Shown in pieces: positions 45,239 through 58,856 of a DNA stretch of 64,000 nt. Location of the stretch: assembly GCF_007655135.1 (NCBI RefSeq), contig NC_045129.1:4898001-4962000 (forward strand), written 5' to 3'. The stretch's first letter is position 1. Every line of letters starts with the position of its first letter. Under the pieces are notes generated by a model. That model worked only from the letters and a program-made list of their open reading frames with translations. It was not told the origin of the DNA and ran no database searches. This stretch comes from Punica granatum (lineage: Eukaryota; Streptophyta; Magnoliopsida; Myrtales; Lythraceae). The translations under genes were made by a program, and so were the position numbers.

Positions 45239-46994
45239 CAAAACCCGTGGGGTGAGGACACTTTCACTTTTGTAGAGCAATTTCCTAGTCATTTCCCTAA
45301 AGTTGCCTCCACCGTGTAAGCACTGACAATAAGGGCGGTGAACAGAGAACACTTCCAATTTTTGCAGGATTGTGAGTATGCTTTTCTGTTCTACCCCATT
45401 GCAGGGGTCACTACCCAAAAGCTCGTTGAAGCCTTTTTTCTCGCCGGTTTCACTCAGCTCATCTGCTTGGAAGATTTTTTTTACCTTTGCCGAGTTTCAA
45501 TGATCTGCTCTCTTGTTGGAAATCTTTCTGTTGGTGATCGCCCCATCTCTGGGAGATCTTGGAGGTCAACTTGCCCTGCCTCCGCAGAAATTGTGAGTAC
45601 AAGTTTCTTTCTAACTAGTTTCATAGTATGTGGTTTGGTTGTTACTTTGGGTTGTTGATTGATGGATACTGTGAAGGAACAAGGAGTAGGGATAAATATC
45701 AGAAGTTCGGGGTTGTGACGCGACCGAGCTTCAGCAGGGCTGTCTGGTTATTTCAAAGTAAGCAGGAATAGATAGATCTGCCCTGCTAGGTTGAACTGCA
45801 ATTCCACCAGCACAAGAGGAATGGAATGCTTTTATTTATGTCTTTCCCATGATGCTTTTTGTGCATGAAGCATTTCTTTCAATTATTTTTCCATTAGGTG
45901 TTTCTTCTTTCAGTTGTGAAATGGTCCAAAACGGAGAAATTGCTTTCTCAGCCAAGAGAGGCTTTCTCCAAATCGACAGTCTGATCTGGATTCATTCCTT
46001 TTGTTTCTGTCTTGCTATGCAGGTCCAAGTGGAACCTGAACTTAACTAGAAGCTGGACAGTTTTAAGATATTGCAACTGAACCTACCCTCACCATCAAAA
46101 AGGGCAAAGTTCAGTACTGCATCCAGCCTGCTTGTGCTGGTACTCATGTCCTTCCACGTCTGATATTCCTGCATACATAGTTGTCTCGACGTTTATCCAT
46201 AGAAACTACAAGCTTTGGAGGTTGGAGGGCTTCTTGACATTGTAGCTGAGGTAGCGCGCCCAGCTATCATCTGTCAAAGAGTGTATGCTGAAGGTGAGGC
46301 GCTCTCTGGATTTGTTCTTCGTCTCATGCTACTTTTTTGTTTAGTTTCCTATCATGCTCCTTGCAGACAATTGATGCGCAATTCATAGGAAATCACTTGT
46401 TCCTCCATTTAACTATATTATTAAACTACAGATAGAGAGGTTAAGTCACTGGGATGGCTGCATCATCTATTATTTAACTCAGATAGAATACTTCCATTTC
46501 ATTGGGCGGATGACAACATGGTGTGACAGATCGTCCTATCGGAATCTAATTCCTAATGGTAATCCTGTTATCCTATCGGAATAGTAGCTGAGTCGCTCGT
46601 GAATGCGCATAAAGCTGTGTATTGCAGCCGAATAGGTGCATAATTAAAAGCTGCAATGGAGCATGTTGTTGGAGTTGTAATATGTCTATGTTCTCTGCAG
46701 ATACTTCTAAGCCCTTGGGATAAGAAAAATTAGCAAGGCCTTTCCCACGTTGCAGCTGTGCCATTGCCAGTCTGCATTCATCAGTTGTAGACCAGTGAAT
46801 GAAGGTAAAGGGTTTCTGACTTGAAATGATCTTTTCTTGCCAATTTTCATTTTGTTTCCCGTAGTATTGATCATGCATGCGATGATTAGATTCATAGGAT
46901 AAGTTCCACTTACGAGTTATGGAAATTACATAGTGTCACTGAACACAAGATCTTTGTTTCTGGTTTTACAGCTGCCTGAGGGTTACTAGCTGGC
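45239..46994 (+). promoter_or_regulatory. Spliced 5' leader region of NLR C
   Basis: Nearly identical to the NLR A leader at an offset of about 38030. The exon signals are preserved: AAATT|GTGAGTAC near 45593, ATGCAG| near 46022, CTCTGCAG| before 46701 with GAAG|GTAAAG after 46804, and TTTTACAG| ending at 46971. If the promoter is active upstream of A it should be active here too. Confidence 0.6.
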
Positions 46995-48983
46995 ATGGAT
47001 AGGCCAAAGGTGGGTAGGCCAAAGGTGGGTAAGCCACCGGATAAGTTCTGGGAAAAAGTTGACAAAGTCATATCGAATGAAGGTGAAGGACCTCGATGGA
47101 AGTGTAAGTTCTGCAAAAAAATATTTCCCGGCGGAGCTTCCAGGATAAAGGCGCATCTGGGTAACGTTGAAGGCAAAGGAATTAAAGTTTGCAAAGCAGT
47201 TGATGAAGATACGGTGAAAGAAGCCAGGGAGGATCTTGAAGCGTGGGAATCAAATGGAAAGAGTCCAAAGAGGAGAAGGCTAGGAACTGGAACCAATTCA
47301 GCTCAAGTTAACCCACAGTCGGTTGGCCAAAGCAACCCAAATGCACCACCGCAAGGGAGTCTGTACACAATCCAGAAAACAGTCCTACCTTGGCAATTTG
47401 CGCCGGGGTATCCAGACGACAGCTCTAATTTGTCCAGGAGTCTCGGGGAATCTAGTTTAATTGTATTACAAGATATTTGGGATGAAACAGAGGTGGAAGG
47501 TCCATCAAATGCTCAACGGGACATCAATAACCGAAATAATATGCCACGCCCAGGCTTTGAGACTAGAGAAGCTGACCGATCGGGTTCACATCAGCACGAC
47601 ACTCTCCCACCACCACACATGCGGCCTGTGTTGGAGGATCAGCATAGTTCAATGGTTCGTGACCTGCAAGATGAAAATGCAAATGCACCATCATGCGATA
47701 TCCAGTCCTTGCAACCAGATGGTCCTGTTCGGCTACCCGTGAACGCTCAACCACTTCTTGCTGAAGGCACCCTCAATGTACCACCGCAGGGGACGACAGA
47801 GGCTAATATCTCTGAAGACAACCCAGTGCAAGATAAGCCCGATGACAACATTATGCTCGAGCAACTCAATCATTTTAAACCGACACAAATTGATCCATAT
47901 CCCAACAATGAAGCCAATGAGGACATTGATTCTTCTGCACAGATCTCACTTGCAAGGGAAACTACACAGTGTGAGATGTTAGTGCCCCAATCAGTGGGTC
48001 GAGAACGGATTGTGGATGAGCTATGCGATTACTTAATGAAAAACGATATATTATGCATCGGAGTCCATGGGATGGGGGGAGTGGGGAAAACCACAACCAT
48101 GAAACACCTCTATAATAAAGTGCATGACAGTGCTGCCTTTGAGAATGTATTTTGGGTCACGGTGTCAAAAGACTGCAGTATCCACGAGCTTCAAAATAAG
48201 ATTGCCAGAGCCCTCAAGGTTAAGATATACCACTGCGAGGAGCTGGAGAGTATAATAGGAGCAGCAACAGACGAAGAAGAATCACTGACATCATCAACAT
48301 CATCACTGCCACCTGAAACTTTCTCCCAACTCAAATCAATTGAAATCGAGAGCTGCCCAAAGATGAAGTATATGGTGGGGCCAAAATCGCTTCCTGTTCT
48401 TAGGGAAATAAAATTACGTCGATGTCATAAGATGAAGAGGGTGCTAACTCTTGAGTTATTCATGCTCCTCCCCAACCTCAACTATATCCATGTTCATGAT
48501 TGCAAGGAGATGATGGAGGCTATAGGCGGCCAAGAATTAGACAACGGAGCCACCAGAAGCTTGTTCTTGTCCCCCATTCCAGCAGCATCTCCTGGTGATC
48601 AATTAAGTACAAGAAAGCTGACCTTGGAATTATACTGCCTTGAGGAGCTGGAGAGCATATGCAGTTGGACCGGACTTTGGGATCTCATACATGTCATTAA
48701 GATACGTAGATGTCCAAAGCTGAAGAGGATTGAAATGCTAGATGATGCTTCTCCTCCCCCTTCTCTTAAGGAGATAGTACTTATAGAAGAAGTGGATGAA
48801 GATAGAGAAAAACAATGGTGGGAATCTCTGGGGTGGGTCCACCCTGAGGTCACGACTACCCTTGAACCCTATGTGTTTGTTTATTCGCTAGACGGAAATA
48901 TTCCTATTACGAGAATGCCGGTCGTAATCGACAGCAGGATTAGGGAGGGAGGGATGGACCCAAACTCTGCTCAGAGGAAGTAA
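46995..48983 (+). CDS. Chimeric BED-NLR C lacking most of NB-ARC (662 aa)
   Basis: An uninterrupted reading frame. Residues 16-70 form the BED finger (C37, C40, H54, C66). A Pro/Asn/Asp-rich linker follows, then the NB-ARC start with P-loop at 359-367 and RNBS-A (FWVTVSKD) at about 387-394. At about residue 408 (48216-48222) the sequence jumps in frame into the C-terminal LRRs (KIYHCEELESI). Compared with A this is a loss of about 760 bp, covering kinase-2, RNBS-B, GLPL and everything to the late LRRs. It cannot work as a normal nucleotide switch. As a stable BED-LRR protein it could still act as an adaptor, decoy or dominant-negative form, or it may simply be decaying. The leader and start are as in A, with a 1.5-2% difference at DNA level. 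Confidence 0.8.
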   Translation: MDRPKVGRPKVGKPPDKFWEKVDKVISNEGEGPRWKCKFCKKIFPGGASRIKAHLGNVEGKGIKVCKAVDEDTVKEAREDLEAWESNGKSPKRRRLGTGTNSAQVNPQSVGQSNPNAPPQGSLYTIQKTVLPWQFAPGYPDDSSNLSRSLGESSLIVLQDIWDETEVEGPSNAQRDINNRNNMPRPGFETREADRSGSHQHDTLPPPHMRPVLEDQHSSMVRDLQDENANAPSCDIQSLQPDGPVRLPVNAQPLLAEGTLNVPPQGTTEANISEDNPVQDKPDDNIMLEQLNHFKPTQIDPYPNNEANEDIDSSAQISLARETTQCEMLVPQSVGRERIVDELCDYLMKNDILCIGVHGMGGVGKTTTMKHLYNKVHDSAAFENVFWVTVSKDCSIHELQNKIARALKVKIYHCEELESIIGAATDEEESLTSSTSSLPPETFSQLKSIEIESCPKMKYMVGPKSLPVLREIKLRRCHKMKRVLTLELFMLLPNLNYIHVHDCKEMMEAIGGQELDNGATRSLFLSPIPAASPGDQLSTRKLTLELYCLEELESICSWTGLWDLIHVIKIRRCPKLKRIEMLDDASPPPSLKEIVLIEEVDEDREKQWWESLGWVHPEVTTTLEPYVFVYSLDGNIPITRMPVVIDSRIREGGMDPNSAQRK

Positions 48984-49506
48984 TACACATCAAGGTACTA
49001 TTTTTCACTTGCAGATCAAATTTTTCCACCTTTTTCCCACAGGGCACCAACGAATGACTTAATATATTTCTTTGTCTTTTATTTTTAAAAAGTGTTTTTT
49101 TTTTTGAGAAATTTCGTTTTCTGACAACAAATATATTGTTTGGTGTTTTAAAAAAGTACTCTTCTATGCAATTCATAAGCTTACTAGATGCAATTCATAA
49201 ACTTACTAGATGGAAAAACAATGGTGAGAATCTCGGAAGCCAAGACTGCCCTTAAACGCTATGTTTCATTGAAGTTTGGCCCTAAAGAAGGATTCTTATA
49301 TAGGAAATGGCGTCATAGTCGGCAACAGTCTTATTTTCCCTTGCTGACCAAATTTTTACCTCAGAAAAAATTTGAAAAAGCACCGACAAATGAATGAGTA
49401 TGTTCCTTGTTTTTTATTTTCAGAGGCATTTTTCTTTTCTGAGAATTTTGTTTGTGTAAACTATATTATTATTATTAATAAATAACTCCCTATTATTTTC
49501 TGTAGG
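48984..49506 (+). pseudogene. Duplicated C-terminal NLR exon remnant after C
   Basis: Resembles 11724-12210. The duplicated end (49212-49340) has a TGA directly after KQW and the same ~16-bp loss as the copy after A, so it cannot be read through. It keeps about 37 bp near 49335 that the copy after A has lost. Confidence 0.5.
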
Positions 49507-49566
49507 GAGGTGGATTCATTCAAATGGAACAATGGACAGAAAAGCATCATCAGATTGCCCATTAAG
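49507..49566 (+). other. Putative short 3' exon downstream of NLR C
   Basis: Acceptor TTTTCTGTAG and donor AAG|GTAATG frame a stretch reading IQMEQWTEKHHQIAH before a stop, parallel to the blocks after A and B. Confidence 0.4.
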
Positions 49567-49639
49567 GTAATGAAAGTCCTGTCCTAACCTTTCCGTCATC
49601 CATCTTCTGTAATTCTACTGTAATTCTGGCCCTTTGATT

Positions 49640-50507
49640 GGATCATTTTCTTGTCTTCCGTGACAATAATAGCTCATTCTCTTGTTTTGTTCTTTGTACC
49701 GAGGGCGAGCAGAAATGCTTATATTTTTGTATGTTGCTATACCACAATTAGGGTGCTATGACGTATATGATAGTGACGATGCACATATCTAATGATAGAG
49801 TACTGAACTGCATCATGCGATTCTCCTGCTTATATTGGTCCATGACCTTATGCCTCACTGCCTGTAGTCATCGACTGCTGAAAAGTTTGAGTGCTGTCTC
49901 AGTTTTATGCCAATCTAGCTGTGTCAGGTTTCAGTTGCAAAGTCTTGCTAACCAAAATCTAAATTTTCGAAATCTGATTCTTCAGCTTGCTGCTGCTGTG
50001 AGAGATTTTCGGATCGAGGATAGATTAAAAGACAGGGAAGTTGGAGATAGCGAACTGCTGCTTATGTGATATAGTGATGAGGATATTCTGAACCATTTGC
50101 TCTGCAGATAAGTGCATAGTTTTATAAAGAACTTGAAACATATGTCGACTGTTTGCTTGCTCCGTTAAGTACTGTAACACTCAGAGTAGTCTCCAGATAC
50201 GTCGGCTATCGGGAGGTGTTACTTACGTGTGTGCCCGCAATAACTGTTAATCTTGGGGTGCAGAGTGTGTAAAACTCTGTTGAATCAATCCATCGTTCTT
50301 CTAAAAATTCTTTTTGTGTTTTAAGAATGTAACTATGCCAGACTGAGACGCAAATGTTGTTCAGTCGGTCAATATGTTGACGTGACGAGAATTAGAATTC
50401 CATCATATCTGCCTTCGCCAACCTCACGCTCATCTCTATGAATCAATTTCATTTCTCCATTCGAATATTAGTTCATATATCTTCAAAAAGCAGAGTTTAC
50501 TTTATAG
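49640..50507 (+). repeat. NLR trailer block, copy 4
   Basis: Practically identical to 12345-13212. This is where the recent 37.3-kb duplicate begins. Confidence 0.75.
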
Positions 50508-51255
50508 AGGGTGTGATTAACAACTTGACCCAATCTATGGGACTGGTCTAGCAACTTGTCAAGTTCAACCACCGGCCCAAAATACTTAAGCCCAAGTTGC
50601 TAGTGATCCCATAGGTTGGTCTTTATAAACCACTTCACTAACTCATTCTCCCATTAATGTGAGATTTTGAGGTGTTACAATATCCCCACTCAAAAGCTTG
50701 ACGTCCTCGTCAAACTACTCAAGCAAATTATATACAAACCCAGGACACTTCACCAGGCATGTGGGATTCTAGAGGCGGCTCCTACGGTTCAAGAGGTGGC
50801 TCCCACCCAGTACGTCTGGTGTAGCACCTTGTCCGCATAGCACTTAGTTCCCACTCTTTCGGCTGGCTGGTACACTGCTCTGATACCATTTGTAACATCC
50901 TCGTTGAGTCCATCACTCAAAAGTGCTAGCTACTAGTGAGGTCATTGGGTCTCACATATAAACCTCATATCTCACCCTCGCACAACTGATGTGGGATTCG
51001 AGGGATCAGAGCCGACCCTGGCCCACAACCATGCAAGATCGAGGGTAGGCATTCGGGGGGCTACCCACGAGTCCGAATCTGTGGGAGTAATGTTCTGGAT
51101 CCCCGCCCAAGAGGCTAGTGAGGACTTTGGGGCTAAAAGGAGGGAGTTTGTCACGCCCCACAAATCCCACATCAGTTGTGCAAGGGGGAGATCTGGGATT
51201 TATATGCCGAACTAATAGCCAACACTTTAGTGATGGGCCCCGCAAGGACATTATA
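50508..51255 (-). mobile_element. TRIM/LTR-like composite remnant, copy 4
   Basis: Near-identical copy of 13213-13960, with one substitution seen near 50867. Same primer-like site and LTR-like body. Confidence 0.45.
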
Positions 51256-53175
51256 GTGCGTAAATATAGATGATTCAAGGAGAGGAAGATTAATCTGTAA
51301 ATATAGAAAACACTTAGGAATTGGGATACATAAATCTACCTAAAGTGTTAAGTCTCACTGAAATATCGAACATATGCGGCATAACACCAGGATGAATAGT
51401 CCCCTCAGTAGTGGCCTCTTTCGGATACCTTGCCTTCCAAAAATGGAATATAGAGAGCAGAGTTTGACGTTTCTATGCAAATAATTTTTTTTCAGGTCAG
51501 TATTGCTATCGATCGACTGTAAAATCTATACTTGAAAAAAAATAAGACAGAACAATCATGGTACAATCTTCTGAATTGAGCAGAGAAAAAAATGATAGGG
51601 AAATCAAGATAGACGTTGAATCTTTATATACTGCATCCAATAATACCTTCGGGCTTCTAGCACGATCTCTAATACTCTCGGAAACAATAGTTGCTGTATC
51701 GAAATTAATCTATGTATTATTATCTCGGACTTGCCCTCCGTATTCCAATCAAGCTTCTACTTCCTTTTTCCTTTTGTCTGTTCACTTAAAGTTGAGTTTT
51801 TAGGTGTAGACATCTGCCAACCTTTATCTGCATCCATCTACCAATTTGTCTATTCCTCAATCATCAGACAAATCTAAAGGTCATTTATTAGACATATTTC
51901 AATATCAAAAGATCAGCTATTTACTTCCGAACCAACAGCTACTCGATGCAGGATTATGCTAAACCACAGTAAAAATATGAAGAAGTAGCTTACATCCAGG
52001 TAATGTTGAAGGCAATTGGTGCTGCTTCAAATTGACTCATCGTGAGCACTTGAAAATATCAGAGCTGATCAGATTCGACTGTATAGAGCTTAATCTATAA
52101 ACAGCTCTCTAACTTGACAGTTGACACCACTAGAAATCTTAGGTAACATCCCTGCATTGGAAACTAGAGATAAGAAAACTCGCAAGCTGAAGAAACAATA
52201 TGAAATAACATTGGGCATCAGTAAACAAAAACCAATAGCAAAATAGGTTATCCAGTACTATCCTTTTTTCAGTGTGGAAGCAGGGTCGGCCCATTAGATG
52301 GTTAAGCTCTCCCAATCGAAAATTTTCTCACTCAAAGCAGAAACCTTACTCAAAGGAAACAATGCTCCAAAACACTTGAACCAATCCACATTGCTTGTCA
52401 TTATACAATTTTTAGTGGTGCTAAGAAAGACGATGTCGTGACAGCCTAGGATGTCACTATGCCCCCGATTGACATTTCATTCATGAACAATCTCTGAACA
52501 CGAACATGGCACCTATTATTATTGTCATTATCTCTACTATTATTAGTATCTATCTGCTGCTATATACGCACACTGATTAATGAAATGCGATTCCAACTCA
52601 TTTTCAGAGATCACCAAGTCTCAGCAATTATCTAGCCGAAGAAGTCTCCTTGGCTGCTTCCTCCAGGGGACCGCCCCCTAAATCCAAGTTACCTGCTAAG
52701 TCATTGATGGATACTTCGACCACATCAGAGTGGACCCATACATCAGTCCCATACTCTGCTCATACAGCACATCAATTGTCAAATACATGATGCATAGAGA
52801 AGTTTTTTCCATTTCCCATTTCCAGATTGGTAATCGCATAAATAAAATTGAAGTGCTGATTGTCGAAAAGAAATTACTCCATCAGCAAAAATCTAAAATT
52901 TTATGAAGATAAGGGACGGCTATTCAATAATCAAAGTTAAGGTCTGATTTTGGAAATCAAGCACATAGAGAGAGAGAGCTGACACTCGCAGCTCGCAACC
53001 TCCGCGGTGGAGGCTGAGGCCTTGGCCTGACCATTTAGCGGTCAGGTTGAGAGAATTATGGGGTTCATGGCCATCCATGGCTAGACACCAGATTAAGTTA
53101 GTCCTGCTGGTGCTAATTTGTCCGATGCCATCCATGCAGTTGCCTTTATAACACGGACCAGATTAAGTTAGACAC
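51256..53175. repeat. Conserved intergenic block of the cluster, copy 4
   Basis: Near-identical copy of 13961-15880. No gene is recognised. Confidence 0.6.
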
Positions 53176-55565
53176 CAGATTAAGTAGACATGCTCTGTTA
53201 GATGTCGCCTTTGCTGAAATGTGAGTATGTTGTACACTTTTCACCAATTTCTTATGTATTTGCTACCAACTTGCTGTTAGGATTCTTGAGAGACTTGAGA
53301 GTTGAGACCATGGGCAAAGGGACGCGTGTTGCTTCGAAAAGAATATGATGATATATGAATGGTATTGCTGTTCCCCACGTAGAGATATTTGTTTTGCTGA
53401 AATGCGAGTACTATGATTTTTATTCTTTTTTTGGTTATACTATGATTTTATTTTTTAATAAAAGAAATTCCAAATAAAATAAAAAGAGACCACTAGGTGT
53501 GGACTGAGCAATTTCTAGTGGTAAAGCTGTGTAGTGGGAACTATTGAATTTTCATGGGCTGATACAAGCTTCAGCTCATTTTCAAATGTTGATATCCAAA
53601 CTTCATATAAACCAATAGTTGTTCTTTCATCTTTTTTACGTGGGATTTTGTAATTCTCAACACTCTTCCTCACGTGCAACGTGTGATCTATTTCTGCCTA
53701 TACGTTATCACGTGCCCTTAAACACCCGCCCTCAACAACTGACCTTGAGTCGGGCTCATCTTCTATGCTCGGGCGAGGGGGACTAACACGATGTGCTCTT
53801 TTGGCTACTCTCGATATTGGGTCGGCGTAGTGTAATCCCACGTGGGCACATGAAAGTGTAACCTATTTTGATACCATATTGAATTTTCATGGGCTGATAC
53901 GGGTTCGAGCCTACTTCCACTTAAAAGCTCAAGCTGACAAGTGTTGGTATCAAAACCTTATATAAACCAATAGTGGTTCTTTCATCTTTTCTACGTGGGA
54001 TTTTGTAATTCTCAACGGGAACATTTTTGCTTTACTTCCTCTTCTCATAGACATAGCTCTTTATTGCTAGAAATTTTTATAGTATTTGTTTCGTTTGTTT
54101 GGCTTCACATATACGATCTGCTGGGAATTAGGTGTCCCTCTCTGTGGGGGATTGTCCTTATTTGGACACTGTAAGTGGATTATGTGCTTCTTCAATTCAG
54201 GTACTAATCGAAGACCTCGAAACTGAGGATCAGATATGTTTATTTTCATCATTCTCTTGGCTCTAGACGTTGAGGGGTAGCAGTGACTGTTATCAATGAT
54301 CTGCTAGCTTCTTATCTTCCGATTTGTGATCATCCCGTTTCCGCAAGATGTTGTAGTAGACACGCTATGTTAGATGTCGCCTTTGCTGAAATGTGAGTAT
54401 GTTGTACACTTTTCACCAATTTCTTATGTATTTGCTACCAACCTGCTGTTAAGGATTCTTGCGATCATGGGCAAAGTGACGTGCTTTGCTTCGAAAAGAA
54501 TATGATGATATATGAATGGTATTGCTATTTCCCTCGTAGAGATATTTGTTTTGATGAAATGCGAGTACCGTTTTCTGTTTTGCAGCATTGCGGGGTTGGT
54601 ACCTTATATAGTAAAGACTAGCTAAACGATCCCCGTCAGGTTCATGAGGAAGTCAATCAAAAGAAACGATCCAGAAGTTTGTTGAAACATTCTCAATCAG
54701 CTCATCTTCTGGGAAGAATTTTCTTTGCCGGGCTTCAGTGATCTGCTAGCTTTGTTGTCTTTCCTCTGGTGATCATCCCAAGATCTTGGAGCAGTTGACT
54801 TGCCCTGCCTCTGCAGAAATTGTGAGTACATGTTTCGCTTAAATCAGTTCAGTTATATGGTTTGGATATTACTTTGGGTTGTGGGATTGATACTGTGAAG
54901 GAACAAGGACGAGGGCTAAAGATTTGAATTTCCGCGTTGTTATGCATCTGAACTCCATAGGGCATTCTAGTTGCTTCAGTTCTGCTAGCATCATAGGATT
55001 GGATTGTTTTATATCCTTCCCATGATGTTTAAATGGTTTTTTAAGTGAGGGGAGGCCTGCCCAGTCACTGATGGACGGGGATAGAACAAGGAAGAGAGGG
55101 GACTAAGTCGCAGTGGAGCCATTTATCACTGTTTGCATTTCGCTATGGAATACAGCTCAAAAAGAACCCGAAACTGTCTATAGTCAATTAATTCTGAGAT
55201 CATGGAGATCGGAACAACCCCTTATTTGAGGTAAGAAACGGGGGCCTAAGGGTAGTCCTGTTTTCCTATCAGAATCATAGTTAAGTCGAACATGAATGCC
55301 GATGATGCCCTGTTTATTGCAGCTGGCTGCGTCTCTGCCTGCAATTAAAGTATATATGTTGCTTGGAGGTGTCATATGTCTTACGTTCTCTATAGATGTT
55401 TCCAAGCCTTGGGATAAGAGAAGTTAGCAAGGCTTTTCCCACACTGCAACGCAACTATTTTATTCATCAGCAGTGGACCGGTGAAGGTAATGCAGATTTC
55501 GCCATAAATGCAATGATCAGATTCATAGGATATGTTATGTTTTTACGAGTCATGAAACATTACAC
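53176..55565 (+). pseudogene. Orphan NLR 5' leader (ghost), copy 4
   Basis: Near-identical copy of 15881-18270, including the last leader exon (55396-55486) with both splice signals. No BED coding exon follows. Confidence 0.7.
53542..54016 (-). mobile_element. TRIM retrotransposon with two LTRs, copy 2
   Basis: Near-identical copy of 16247-16721 with GGGAAC on both sides. It was carried along by the segmental duplication and is not a new insertion. Confidence 0.8.
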
Positions 55566-55859
55566 AGTTTTGTTTTATATGTATCTATTACACTGTTTTG
55601 TTTTATATGCATCTATTACACGTATATAAAAGTGTGAGTTCACTGTTGGTTTTCTCCATATTTCATAATCATCGTTTCGCCTTTCAAAGGGCTTGGAGAC
55701 ATGGCATAATTCTTATTCTATTTTCTGATGTATGTGCACGAAGGATGTTTTGATAATCTTAGGAATTAGAATAATAGGATATGTTTTGTTTCATAATCTC
55801 TGTCACACTCTTCCAGTGCGATATCTCTTAAGAGATTTAAATAAAAACGTCTTTTTCTA

Positions 55860-57053
55860 CAAAAAAAAATACACTTTTGGTCCTTTATATTAAGTGTAAC
55901 GTTTAATTTCATTCTTTTCGTTTTTTGTTCAATTTTGTCCTTTGTGTTTTGAAAATCGTTCTATTTGGTCCTTCGATGCTGATGTGGCAGTTAATTTCTT
56001 GCCATGTGTATAATTTCTGCTCATATGACCATACAGCACATTTATTTTCAATTTTTAATATTGTTCAATTTTCTCCTTCGTGTTTTGAAATCGTTCTATT
56101 TGGCGGTTTGACGCTGATGTGGCAATTATTTTCATGCCATGCGTATAATTTCTGCTCATGGGGCCATACAACACATTTATTTTCAATTTCTAATAATAAA
56201 GAATGAGAAAAAAAATGAAAAATCCAAACCAAAAAAAGAGTGGGCACTAGTGACTTGTTGCTGACCACCATCACCTCGTGCAAAAGGTCACCAACGTTCT
56301 CTACAGCCTTTGGCAACCTCATAGTTGCGATGGTGGCTCAAAGATGAGCCATTACCATCCTGTCTGTCCTCCTCTTCTCTCCTTGAAAAGAGAGAGAGAG
56401 GGAGGATAGAGGGGGCTGAGGTGGCTCAATCTCGAGCACTACCCCCTCTTTGAGATTGCCAATGAATTCTGGTAAAGAGAGATAGAGCGAGGATAGAGGC
56501 AGAGGAGGTGGCTCATCCCCAAGCCAATTGCCCCTTTCCGAGGTCACTAGAGCCGCTAGAAACCATCAATGACCTTGAATAGGAGGCAATGATCTGGTTC
56601 GAACCACCTTCGCTCCCTCTATCCTCCATTTTTCTCTCTTTCCCTCTTCGAAGAGACATAGGAATAGGACAAAGGGGGTAGAGGTGGCTTGCCTTTAAGC
56701 CACCATCGCAGTTGGCAAGGTCATGAGAGGCCATCGGCAACCTTGCCTGGGCGGTGGAGGCCCCTACTTCCCCTAGTTTTGATTTTTAATTTGTTGTTTT
56801 TGAAATTTTCAGAATTGCTTTTTATTGTTTGAAATTGAAAATAAATGTGTTGTATGGCCGCTTAAGAAGAAATTATACCCGTGGCATGAAATTAATTGCC
56901 ACATGAGCATTGAAGAACCAAATAAAACAATTATCAAAATGTAAAGGACGAAATTCAATAACAGACAGAAAAGGACTACTTCACCCAAAAATAAATAACA
57001 AAGGGACGAAATTGACATTGCAATTAATGAAAGGGACCAAAAGTATACTTTTT
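55860..57053. mobile_element. MULE-like inverted-repeat element, copy 4
   Basis: Near-identical copy of 18565-19758, including the internal left-arm duplication and the decayed right target repeat. Confidence 0.75.
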
Positions 57054-57062
57054 CTTTTTTTA

Positions 57063-58840
57063 TAATGCACATTTTTTATTCAGCGATATATATATTTAAA
57101 AAAACATAAGATGCGTCTGTTTTCAGCAATATATACACTTTAGATGCACTTTTGAAAATACTTTTGAAATTTTAAAATTATAATAGTGGACTTTTGTCTT
57201 TATTTATTGTAGTAATGTTCAAGTAACTTTATTATAAAAGAAAAAACTAAAGACTATTCTTATATTATAAAATCAATGAATGAGATTAAAAGATGAATAG
57301 TACAATTGAAGCGTTACAATTGAAGAGTTAGTTTTATAGTCCAATTCCTTTAGTACAATATTAAATTGTATGCATAATTGAAGTTCATAAAATTGACGTA
57401 TAAAAAAATTATGGAAAAACTATTTAAATTCTTTTACAAAGTAATTTTTTTTCCAATGTATACATAGTATTTTCAATTGGAAATGAGAGTTTGCATAACC
57501 AAACCGAGTATTTCATAAATAATTCGAGTTAATTATTAAAGAAACATGAAGCTCGAGTTTATACATTTGTCTTAGATTTAACCAAATTTAAATTTTGTCT
57601 CATAAAAGTATCAGTATCTTAATTTTTGCCCGAAATATGTCTAGTTGTCTAACTCCGTTTATATTTTCCAGCAATTTGCTGACATGAGCTTAACATATGT
57701 TAAAGCGGACCCGCAATGACACACATGATACCACTTATTGCATGCCACCTCATAACAATTAAAAAAAAATTTAAAGATCAATGAAAATTAAAAAATTCAA
57801 CAAAATTAAAATATCAAAGAAAATTCAAAAAAATCAACAATAAAAAATGAAAAAGAATAAAACTTAAAGAAAATTGCCAAATATTTCTGAAAGTTCATAA
57901 AAATAGAAAATTAATAAATTTGTAACAATTCAGAAAAAAAATTAAAATCAAATAAAATTCAGCAAAATTTTTAATTTTTAAATACTTTTTATGAGGTGAT
58001 GTGCAAGGAGTGGTGCACATGTGTAGCTGTGGATCCATTTGAATATCTATTAAGTCCATGTTAGTCAAGGCAACTGTTATTTTTTCTAAATCCATCGTCC
58101 GTCAATAGTTCCATTAATTTTGTTGATGCGACAAGCAATTTCAGCCACATTCATTATTATGGGGGCCACATTTAAAATATATAAACTAAAAATAAAATAA
58201 AATTAAAGAATATCTGAATCAGAGAAAAAATTAATTATTATGGTGACATATGGGGATGCCTCACCCCTTCTCTGAGAAAAAAACTTCTTTAAAGTTTTTT
58301 TCTTTATTATTTTATAATATTTTGATGCTTTCATTTGCCACCTCAGTGTAGTTTATCGATCATGTCAGCAATGTTAATAAAATTATTGACGGATGACAAA
58401 TTTGTAAACAAATAATAATTCATGATTTACCAAAAAAAAAAGAACCTTCACGATGAAAATTTTAAAAAGGAAAATTCATGGTTTTTTGGGTAATCAAATC
58501 TACATAAATTGCTGAAATAAAGAGAAAAAAGTCTCTTGAAAACATCTTAGAGCATGACTTCTATAACAGACATTTATATTTACTCGGAATATAAATATTT
58601 TAAGATTCCTTTTATTATGAATCATTTCCTAGAGAACTAGAGAACAAAATTAAAATTTGCCAAATTTTTTTTATAAAAAATAAAATATATTATTTATATT
58701 GATATATTTAATCATAATAAACATACGGATGCTAGTTTACATTATGCCTTTATAGATTCCGATGCCATTTAAAATCATGTTTCCATAATTAAACAAAGTA
58801 CCCATCATTCTATAAAAAATTTATATGAAATTATAATATT
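57063..58840. other. AT-rich intergenic DNA, no gene seen
   Basis: Copy of 19768-21540. It differs by a few single bases and two 1-base homopolymer length changes, near 57450 and 58440. Confidence 0.5.
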
Positions 58841-58856
58841 TGATTTTAATGTCCTA

